From: Oegoconia quadripuncta
Lineage: Eukaryota; Arthropoda; Insecta; Lepidoptera; Autostichidae
Direction: 5' to 3'
Assembly: GCA_949316235.1 (NCBI GenBank)
Contig: OX438745.1
Location: forward strand, 6,391,001-6,455,000
DNA: 64,000 bases
The notes beneath the pieces are model-generated. The model had not been told where the DNA came from, searched no databases, and saw nothing but the letters and a program-made list of their open reading frames with translations. The position numbers and the translations under genes are program-made. Position 1 is the first letter of the stretch. Each line of letters opens with the position of its first letter. Positions 44,701-56,700 of the stretch are shown here, piece by piece.

Positions 44701-47700
44701 TGATCCTGTGGCTTTCTTGCGCCGCTTCTTTTCCCACGGATGATTTCCCTTACCGAAGCGGTAGTAGCTTGGACATACTGACTGACAGAGAAATACTTAA
44801 GTCCTATTATTATTTTCATTAGATTAAATTGACATTCAACAAATGAAATCATGTATCTTACATTGATATAAATGTTTGTCGTTAGTATTTTATCGATAAA
44901 TTTTTGCTGCCATCAACCAAGAGGCTTGAAAACTACACAGCGATTTGGCGTGGCGACGTTCAAACGATAAAACAACTCCCGAAACCGAATATTCTGAGTT
45001 TATTAGGTGATTAGTAATTTCTTAAGTGCCCGGTGGTATCGACCACAACGCGACTAATAAATTAGTGAGCTATTTCTCGATGTTTTGGCGATTTCTACCT
45101 GCGTATATCAGCTCTAGGGGGTAGGTGGTCTGTGGTCTATGCAGTGATGCGAGCCAAATGAGACCATTGATAGTGGCACTCCGCTCGCGTGAGTATCGGT
45201 TTAAAACCAGCTTCCACAAACGGACTACGTACGGACTCCGTTCGCAGTTTACCGGTTATACAAATGCTTCCATTTAAACAATGGCATATGCCCAATCGAA
45301 GAGAATCCATACGGAGCTCGCAATGGTAACCAGGTTTTAAGTAAGGCGAAGTACTTTGAGACACTCACCAAATGTAGCATCTGGGTACATAATGCCTGCT
45401 TTCATCTTGCTTGAGTACACACTCCTGTTTCTACTATTTTGTGAATCAGTGGTACCTAGATGAGATATTTACCAAATGTAGCCTCTGGATTGTTAGCAAC
45501 GATCGCCTTCCGCACCTCGCTCGAGTACAGAATGTACCCGGTGACGATCTTCTGCTTCTGTTCTTTCTTCTTCTTCCCGGTGGCCGGGGTGGCGGGGGGC
45601 TGACTGCGCTCCTGAGTAGTGGTTAACGTCACCGGTGGATTGTATGGATTGCTGTTACCGCCTGTTGGAAGACATTAAGGTTAGAAAATATTGGTGGAAT
45701 TTTCAATTCATACTTAGTCGATCCCTAAATACAGTCACAAGTTCACACGTCGTAAACTCAAAATTGAGGCCTAATTTTGTCCAAACGTTTAAGAACTCAA
45801 TAAAGCCACGAATAAATAATACTTTTACCAATAAAGTTTCTCAAAACGTCCGCTACCTTTGTTCACATACTCGTTAAGCCGTCGCGATCAGTTATTGATA
45901 GTGGACCGCGTTCATTTCGTCCATTACTTTTATCAATAACTTTAGGCCTTTATTTCTGTGAAGTTTAACGCATACTTTCTTTTCTTGTCATATTTTGTAA
46001 TCTAAAGGATTAAGATCTCCTAGTCACGAGGGCCAATCTTCATGCTGATAAAAACGCAATTACTATTCGAACCAAGCCTCGTAGGGAAAACCCTAGTCTT
46101 TGACTACACCATACAATGATAACTCGGTACCAGGATTGCAGAAGTGCACTGCAAATTGAATCTTGGCGTTAGCGTTTCGTTATTTTAGCGGCTTGTCGGC
46201 ACTTTGCGTTCGTATCGGACCGCGCTGGGAGTGTGTGGCACGGGGGAGTGGAAATGAAAAATAAAATATTGCTCCAGTGAATTAGTCGGAATTGGGTGTA
46301 AAAGTTGAGAGAAAGTTATCGATGCAAAGCCAAATTGAAATAGCACTTGTCACACATTCTTGACCGATGTAAATGACAAGCCTATTTTTTTTTTTTTATG
46401 CACATCGGATGGGTACTAGACCTCAATCACACCTGATGTTAAGTGAAGATGAGGTCGAAGGTGGAAGCGTACTGATCCGGAAACCCCAACACATTTGCGG
46501 GTTAAACTGTCGCTTGTAATACAAACGTCAACTGTGTCAAATTATCGACCAAGCATAGGAAATTGAACAGGCGCTTGTTAAACAAGTATCAAGTTACTTT
46601 ACCCACGGAGAGCGGTGTCGCGGGCGAGGCGAGCGATGAATCGTCAAGCGAATTCTCCAGCAGCATCTCAACGTCCTGCCCGATGGTGGTGTTAATGAGA
46701 TTCGTGAACTGAGGCTTGCAGTCCTGCACATAAAAAACATCTTAAGTGTACGTCGGAACACAGCAATGCTTGCCCCTATGCTTGGCGGCAATGTGCGGTA
46801 TTGGATACGAAATTACATAATTACCATGGAGTCCATGTTGGTGTTCGGGTTGTAAGGCTTCTGTGTGAATGCGCTGGACGATGCATGAACATCTTGAGAT
46901 GTCGCGAGCGCCGGTGGGCCTAACGGCTTCGAGAAGAAGTATATCTAGGACAAAGAAATTGCGGTTTATAAGCACTCTAGTATTGACTTTTAATTAGCAA
47001 CCTTGAGCAAAGGAGGTTGTATGAATGATGAGAATTGCGATCGCCGATAACGTGCCAGTAGGTCAGTGAAGCGCTGAAACCTAGCATTAGTCAAAAATGT
47101 ATACGTTACAAGGATCTACTGCGTGAACCACAGCAGTATCAGGCACTACACAACTACGGACTTTTTCGGACTACAGCCAAGGCATGGAACACTCTTGCGG
47201 CGTCAGTCTTTCCTAAATGCTACAACCTTGGGATCTTCAATGGGTGAATAATAATAATATCCTTAGACATACACACAGCGCCATCTTGTTCCACAGTAAG
47301 CAACATAGGCTTGTGTTGTGGTGAATATACATCAACTGGAATCGCGTGGTTCATCTTTGACCAAATCGTCACTTTCTATCAGGTGAGATTGTGATCAAAC
47401 GCGTATCCAGTTAATCATAAAAAAAAGGTTAGTAAATTTATTTAGATGATGTAGGGGTTTAAACAATCTTCGCCTTTTATGATTGGCATCTTTTTTTATA
47501 ATTGTTTGATTTTTCGATGTATTTGTGGTCTTTATTCTTACTATTTAAAAACTCCTGACATGTCTAAAAGCACCTGTCACTAGCACTAGTAGCATGACAG
47601 CCGCGATAAACGTTTAAGTCGCGCGAGATAATATTTGTCCTGCTCATTGGTTTGGACGAAATATACAACTATCCCAGTCTCACGTCGCGTCGCGCGCGAC

Positions 47701-50700
47701 AACGATGTCATGATACGGGGGCTGGTGGACCCAAGTCGCGAAAATTGTGCTCTAGTACGAAGACATACCTCGTCAATGGTGACATCCTTCGTGTGCTCAA
47801 ACTTGCGTAGACCGGCCTTTAATTTACGAGCAACGCGGTTCGATTCGTCGTAAACAGACTCGCAGACGTACACATCCGTCTCCGTTATCTCAGTCGGACG
47901 ACCTGTGAGAGAGCAAGACACGTTATATATATTTCACGTTTTTCCTCATTATTAAACAGTAGAAGATTATAAAGAATAAAGTTTAGTGAGCAAAAAACAT
48001 AATGATCACTACAAAGCAGTTGCCATTCTTAAAGAAATTGGTAAATGTTAAGATCTAGTAGGTGTTTATAATTAACCTTGACTCCCAAACCTTGTATCTC
48101 AGGAGACAGTAGCAAACGTTTTAGTTTAGATATTAGTTTGTACTATTCGGCATGCAAAGGGTATAATTTCAGGATTGCAATACTAATGATGACGAGTGTT
48201 CACTTTCAAGTGTTCGAGTATTATTAAACGAAAGCGTGTATCTCTCTGCCTCGCTGCAGTGCTTATAAAATATAATGAACATCTTTGGACATATACACTA
48301 GATCAACACGAAGTGTCTAACTTGTATGATGGATACCAGGTGGTTGATAAACTACATGCATAGTTTTTTTTTGTAAATTTATACATACTGTAAATGAAGA
48401 CATCCATAACTCGGGTACTGAGGGCGAAGTGTAAGTTTTGTTTCGACTTAACTTTACTACCGCGTTCACGTTTACGTGAAGATTTGTATGGAGAAATGTG
48501 CAGCGCCCCTAGCGGATAGTTTGCAAAACGATTTTTTTCATATGGACTTTTTCGTAAACGCGAACGCGATGGTAAAGTTAAAAACAAGACAAAACTTACA
48601 CTTCGCACACAGATCTCCGTATTCATCACACAAACTTATAGTCCAGTAAAGATACACTCTTTAGAAAGAAAGAAAGAAAGAAAAACATTTATTCAGCTTA
48701 CAATGGGCATGTACATGATAATTTTTTTGAGAAATTTAAACTAAATCATAATAATGCAAGCTGACATAGGTTCCAGCTCAGCATAATGCTGTGGCAAGAA
48801 CCATATAATACCGAGTATATTAATTCTGTGCCACAGCGCTGATTTTCAGCTGGCACCTTTGTAGGAGGTTAGGTGCTCATAGAATAAATTAAAAGAAAAA
48901 AAAAACAAAGAAATATAATAATCGACTCCACATATTGTGTACTTATTTTACACATACATAACTTATTAGAGGAAACAGACAGACAGACAGACATAAAATA
49001 AACTACAAATTACAGGTACCTAATAAAGGTATACAAACAGTTATAATTTAACAGGGGGCGCAATACTATCATTAAGTAATATTAAATGAGGTACTTCCTA
49101 TAATCTTAAAGGCTTTCCAACGCGCGACCTTTAGACATAGCGGCCAGTGTCTAACCACTATACCAAACAGGCAACTTACATTTCAAGTAGTCGTCGTAAT
49201 CTAAAACGGAGCATTTTCCAACAATACCCACAAGCGGACTTGTGTCGTGTATGGTCGTCAGCAGCACCTCTTGCTTGTAGAAAGGCTGCAAATATTATAT
49301 TATTATAGACGAACAGCACTACTATTTGCATTACATTACGGCTGGTACTCGAGGGTAGTGTTGATAAGGGAATACCACGGCAAACGTACCATGATCAAAT
49401 CGGGGTCGTCGTTTTTTTTTTAAATCTTAATTGTAAGTAAGGCCAAGTCAAGAGTACCCTAAACCGGCGAGCATGTATGAACAACACTATGAGCGTGAAT
49501 GAAGCAAAAGAGGTGAGTCAGGATCGTTGCAAGTGGAAGTCTGTGGTCTATGCCTACCCCTAAGGGAAACAGGCGTGATTTTATATATGTATGTATTACT
49601 GCTGGTATTTCTATGTCAGTGTTGCAAGAGTTCACATTGTTTATTATGTTGTTATTCACAGTCATTATTTGAGTCACTATCAATTTTTTTTTATAATTTA
49701 TCCAATCTACTGTTGAACTAATTCACTGATTGGGCGGAGACAACCTCTTCCGGCAGCTTATTTAAATATACAAAAGTACACATCGACTATTGATTTGTAA
49801 TATACCGATACCTCAATGTCTTACCTTACTGATGATGTTAACGACTTCCGATGGAAAGATGAGGAATGGGCCACGGAAATAGCATTTATTGCTGCAATAA
49901 AAATATTTATATAATATAAATAAGTTCATGAAAAGGTACTGTTTTAAATTGGAAAAAGGGCTGTACTATTGTGGTAAAATTTCATACTTGGAGATATTTT
50001 ATACATAATTAGCGCTTGACCTCAGTAACTCCTGATGTTAAGTGAAGATGAGGCCGAAGATAGAAGCGCACTCCGCACCTCCAAGAGAGTGATCTTATCT
50101 CAAACAGGCCGGATCACAACACTGCTATCAACATTGCAACTGGGGTGTCTCACCACAAACTATGTGGTATCTTCTATGCTGCCCCGGGTGTCCCGACACT
50201 TGTACATTCTACGTCTACGATGCCACAGACAATGAAATACGTGTGGCCGCGTTCTGGTCCTCAAGAATTTGATGTTTTTACCAGCGACTTGCTAAGAATA
50301 ACATTGCAACTTAGATGGTGGTAGATGGCTTTATTCCGTCCAGTGGCGCCCTCATTGGATAAATTAAGATTTCTTTTCAAAGACAGTATAAATCAAAAAT
50401 ATTGATCTGACATGCACTCGCAAAGCCTAAACACTCATTATATCGTGAAATCTAGAAAATAGCATCCATTAAAGCTATTTAGGTCGATTGCAGGTCAGAG
50501 CAATATTTTTTGGGCAAGAAATCTTTATTGAGGGCGTTACTGGAGGGAACTCTTAAAATGCCCTACCACCAGCCGAAAGTATGCTATGAAATTGAAATAG
50601 ATAATAATAAAGGTGCAGGTACGTAAGGAGTGGGATTATAAAAATCATGGAAATGAACTCTTTGCTGTTACAGAAAAATTAAGTGTATTGCACTCACTCT

Positions 50701-53700
50701 CCAGTCTCCCAAATGGTATCGACCTGAGCGATCATCTGCTTGCCGCCGTCAGTGACCACGTAAACATAGTCGCCGGTCTTGATGACGCCCGAACACGCAG
50801 TGTTGTATTGCTCGTAGTAAGTGTTCTCGTCGTCGGTTCCCAATGGATTGTACATCACGACGTCCTGGGATTGGAGACAGAACTTTGTAAATGGTTGCGA
50901 AAAAGAAAATGTCTTTTTGGATCTGTTTTTGTTTTTATAATTAACTGGATGCGCGTTTGACCCACATCTCACGCGATCCCAGTAATAATAGTAATAATAA
51001 TAAATATCTTTGCACATACACACAGCGTCATCTAGTTCCACACTAAGCAACTAGGCTTGTATTATGGATACCAGATGGTTGATAAACTACACAAATACAT
51101 TTTTTTTAAATAAATACATAAATGAAAAACATCCATAACTCGGGAACACATGTCTGTATTCATCATACAAATATATGTCCCTAGCGGGATTCGAACCCGC
51201 GACCTTTTGGTATAGCAGTCAGAATTTTTAACCACTACACCAAACAGGTCGTAAATATATTCACTCTGCTTTTGAAGAGCCTAAGGTTGTAGGACTCAGG
51301 AAAGACTGACGCTGGAAGGGTGTTCCATACCTTGGCTGTTCGTATTATGAATGAAGAGTCAAACCTCTTAGTGTGAATGTTACCACATAGTATAAAATTT
51401 CTTGTTTGGAAACCAGTGAAGAATCTAAATTACAGGACGTTTGAGACCGATTGGTTTAGTGTCTTCAAAAGCAATAGATGCGGGTTCAAGTTTCGCTGTT
51501 TATGTGATAAATACGAATGTTTGTACGAGTATCTAGGCCATGTCTAGTATCCATAGCTACACATAGTTTAGGGCTAGTTGATTGGTGTAAATGTCTGAAA
51601 TATTTATTTATACTTTTGTGTTAACATTTGTTACAGTCTTACATTCTCGATGCGTACAGTCGCTCCCCTTAAGGCTATTTTACACGACTAAAGTTCTTTA
51701 AAATTATAGTCTACCTTTAATCACATTAAGCAGCCCTGTATGAACTATGACGCCGATAGTCATTTAGTCTAAACAATAACCATCGATCGAACGAAATCGA
51801 AATGTAAGTACTAACTTTCCAGAAAAAGAATATTCCGAGTTGTCACTTCGACAGAGAACGATAGTTTACATAGCTCTAAGGATTGCCAAACTCCGAAATT
51901 TCGCAAATGGAGAAAACGACCCAGAGTGGAGACCACATTAATATGGGATGTACACTTTGCGCAAGGTAGTGGCTTGTCAAGGAGAAGTATGGCCAGTTGT
52001 CGAATAGGATGAAAATCTGTTAAACATACCGGCCTGTCTTTCTCTTGCACGTTCTCAAGTATCTCCAACTCGGCGAGTTCGTCCTTGTGCTTCTCCACAC
52101 GTTCGCGAAAAACTGACACCGTCCTGTTAGGCTCCAGAGGCAGCTGCAAAATAAACAGATCTTAAAACACTAGTCTTAGCTACCTTAGCGATCGTATATA
52201 CTGTTAATCTAAAGGGTAATATGCAATTTCGATATTCTAAAATATTTTTAGGGTCGCCGCACGCGGGCTACCAGCCCCAACCACAAAATGCCGCGATTCA
52301 AAAAGCGATCTTTACAGTAATAGGGGAGAAAATGTATTATTATACTGCGCGCATTGGTTAAACCAGCTACAACAACAGCTACCAACCGCAAGTGTCGACC
52401 AACGGCCACTAGTGGATGTCGCGTGCTTCAGATATCTATGTAGCCGCATCTAGCTTCTCGTGGCAGCGTTTGTGGCTGTCCCGTGTGCGGCGACCCTTAG
52501 TCTTTTATTGCGACGTCCGTGGCGATGTTTTTGAGGCACCGCAAACAACACGGTACCAGGTTGGATGCTCGTTCGTGAAAATTTGGATAATTTCTCAAAT
52601 TTGGGTGTTTTCGATGAAGTCCCCAGAATGTTTTTACTGATTATATACATGTTACACTATTTCAGTGCCGTATTGTTATTCTAAATCGAAAAAGCAATTG
52701 CGGACACCCGATGAATAAAACCTACAATTGAAGAGTTGGGGCCCAGTGACAGCAATATGCTGACCGGAGGAATTCTGGAGATCTGTGATTTTGATTACAA
52801 CCACGATATATAAAAGAAAACTAGGCTAATCAAGAATATGCACGTCTATGATAATGAACATAATTGCCACTGTCAAATCCGACCGACCAACGGTTTATTA
52901 AAAAACCAGCGTCTACATTGGGATTCCTAAACAATACAATTATTCCCTCTTACCTCCCGGGGAACGAGTGGCGCCTCCTTCTCTGCTCCCTCCCAAACCT
53001 TGATCTTCTTGAACCAACGGTTTTTGGTGTTGTAACGACTCTCGCAGACGTACACGTCTTTATCCAAGTAACCTGAGAGCAAAGCAAAGCCTGTAAATGT
53101 ATGGGAAAGAAACACATGCATACGTTTTGTTTTTCGGAGATCAGTGGATTCATATTTGTACGAGACGTAATCACGGTCCCAATTCATAAAATCAAAATGG
53201 ATATAGTAGCGCACAATTAACAGCCAATAGGAGTCTCTTTTCAACACCTCTGTGGCTCAATGAAAACGTTTACAAAAGCTTTAGTAAGTGTTTAGTATTG
53301 ACTTCCTACTACTTCTTAGTCTTGGTCAAGCAGCATTCTTATGTTTCGGCTGTTTGAAATTAAATATTCGAGGAACCCAAGTAAGTGCATTTCCATCTTA
53401 CTGTATATGAATGATACGACAACTGTATTAGAACAGAGTCAATACCAATTAATAGTTAAAAAACAATTCAGTTAATACAATCCATCTTCAGCTAATGTAT
53501 AAATGTGAAAATATAGATGTTTTTTTGCTTGTGGTTCAATCACGTCGAAACACCTACAATAGGACTAGGACAAAAGATATTCCGATACAAAGAATAGTTC
53601 GCGTAGGATACATAAATCACATATACACGAAACCGCGGGTAAATACTACTCTAGATAATATAAAAGAATGTAGGATCACAAAATGGTGTGTATACCTTCA

Positions 53701-56700
53701 GGTCTGAACTTGAAGTACTCCTTGACGTTCATCACGCAGCATTGACTGACGATCTGATCCAGCGGAATGGTGCGATGCGCTTCGGTCTTGAACACCTCTT
53801 GATGGAGGAACTTGCGCGTGCGCACGTGGAAGGTCTCGTGCGGTCTGTGCCGAGACAAAAGGTCAATGTATACGATGTTGTACCCTACACTATAAAGACA
53901 CCAGCATGAAACTTGAACGGTGACCTTGCCTGATTTAGTAATCACATGCGCGAATTTAGGGTCCACTACATTAAGGATAAAAATAAACTAATATAAGGAC
54001 TCCAGGAAAATTGTTTTAATAACATTAAGAGCGGCGCCGGGCTCGCAACGTCGCTGTAATTTCCGGGACACATTTCCACTTTTTTTAAATGAAGTACAAA
54101 TTATCACGACAACAGCTTAATCGTGCCAATTTTTAATATCATATGGAATTTTCTAGGTTGGGACAATTACAGAAATTGTGACATTACCAGACCATTCGGT
54201 CGATGCCATCTTAAGACATTTGCGATACAAGACTAAGGCCCGTATTTCAGATTATTGCTCAAGCGAAGATCTGCGCTTGAGCATAGTTAGAAAGAGATGC
54301 CGATATACAAGTAACATAAAGCTGTCCCTTTTTAACATTCTGTAATACAGGTCTAATAGTTTCATGAAAAAGGACATTAATGGACTACATCTTTGGCCAT
54401 TCACTAACTGAACAACCACAATACCCACCTGAAGTACACATTAGCGTATACCATCGGCACGCCTTCATTGTTAGTCCACACCCGCTCAACCTGCACTATG
54501 GATGGCTCCTTGTTTCCCTTGTCCGGCTGTACGTATACAAAGTCGCCCTTATTGTAGCGAGTTTGGGGCGGAGCGGCGCCGCTCGGCATCGAGTCGTCTG
54601 TACTTGACCTGCGAAGATTTAACTACAGGCTAATTTATACACTTCAATAATAAATAAATATTTCGGACACTTACACCAATCATCTGGTCCCAAACTAAGC
54701 AAAGCTTTTGCTATGGATTCTAGATAACGGATAAACATACGTAAACATTTATATAAACATCCATGACTCGAGAATAAATGTTCGTATTCATCACGTAAAC
54801 ATTCGAACCAGAAGTAGGCAGTGCATTTCTGCTTGTATAAAGGGCACGCCACTGGGTAAGATCGTTTCCTTGAATACAGAGCATGACAGACGCGATAAAC
54901 GTTTATGTCGCGCGAGATAATATTTGTCTTGCTCATTCGTTTAGACGCAATATATAACTATCCCACTCTCACGTCGCTTCGCGTGTGACAAACGATGTCA
55001 TACTACGGGGGCAGGTCCACACTAACCTAGTCTCATCTTCATCCTCTGTCTCCTGAAGCAGCTTGCATTGCTTCACCAGCTCCACACTGGTCGTTATCGT
55101 GTCCCTCGTGAACGTCAGAGCGGGGGACTGGAGTGTGTTCTTGCAGAGTATGTTCCGCTGTTCGATGAAATAGGACTGCAGTTCCACCGAGTCTTCGAAT
55201 ATCTGGCTGTCTGTGCGTGACAGGCGACGCGCCCTGGAAATAAGTATTACTTTAAAACTTTGTTTTACACTCGTGCCGTAAAAGACGACTAGGGAACTTT
55301 CCCACCAAAAAACAGCACGTTATAACGGCGATGGGCTCACTCCCTGCCTCGGGTGCATTGCTGAATATTTCAAAAGGTGAACAGAGGATGTTGTTTTAAT
55401 TATTAAACTTTGAATGTGTGGAACATACAAACGCTTATGTTTGGGATATCTCTGAATTGGTAGAGATCAGTATACTAAAACAGCTGGTAATCTTATTACA
55501 CGCTCAGTTACTAAACTAGTGCACTTCAGCTTCTAGTATGTTCACAGGAAAGTCTTCTAGTGTTTCATCATGCGGTTACTATGCTCATTGGCAGGTAGGT
55601 TGATTCCTTGAAACTTTGCTAAGTTGTTGAATGGCATGATTCTAAAATATACAAAAAAAAATCACAGAAATTGGTTATTTTACAAATAGCTTCATATATT
55701 TGACAGGCGAAATCCTCCCAAATTTTTAAATATACACATATTTCGTTCAATGAAATTAGAGACTGAGCACTTTACAGTATCTAACAGTACTAACCTCTCG
55801 AAGACATTGAACATGTCCTGCTGGAAATGGTCCAAACGTTTGTACAACCCCTTGTCGAGCCTCCGTTTGACCAAATCCAGCGAAATGGCGCGAACTTTGT
55901 CGCCGTTGGATGTCTCGTCATGTTCCGGTAACTCAGCCATGCTATCAGAATAGCATCTAGAAAAACAATCAATCATTTATTTGTGATGCATAGGTGTACG
56001 TACAGATTAAACTAGTATATGTAGTTATAAATAGGGAACACAATCTCAACACCCAAATAGAATATTGTCACATAACAATAGAATTGTTACGAAAGAATAT
56101 TTGATTCCACTAACAGTTTTACAAGAGCGTTAGCATCTATCATGTCGCTGCACACTAGGGCCCGTTAATGAGCCGTCCTCAAGATTGAGATGACCTTTAG
56201 TTGACGCTTGAGAATCTGTTGCATATTAAAACAGTATAAAAAACTGTATTGAGACTGAACTGTATTAATAAACCATTCTCAAGATTGAGAACAGTCTTGT
56301 GACCGGTCTCAAGTAAACATGTTGATTAATAAGCCTAACTTGAGACCTCAAAAGCACGTGCCTACTCAAGCAGTACTCATTTGAGAGGTGCGCGTATTAA
56401 TAAACGAAACTCAAGACTATCATTTATTCGCCGCTGAGGCGAATACTTGAGAAATGATCTCAGCTGAGTAGACCTCAAGATTGGTTTATAAATTAGCATG
56501 GAGCTTGAGATAGCGCTCAACTGCTTAAGACGCATCTCGGTTGATACAGCCTCAAGGCTTGTATTGAGATTGGTTTATTAATACGAGCCTTAGACTCAAT
56601 TTATTAAAACGGCCCTAAATTTGGAATTATCTCTAGCGAACGTGTTTCTCGGCCGTCACTACACTGTTTAATCTGCCGCGAAACAAATCAATTACTGAAG

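Noticed and set aside
51180..51250. tRNA gene on the minus strand
   Set aside because: It is the head of SINE-B: the same sequence recurs at several loci followed by the SINE body and lacks proper stem pairing.
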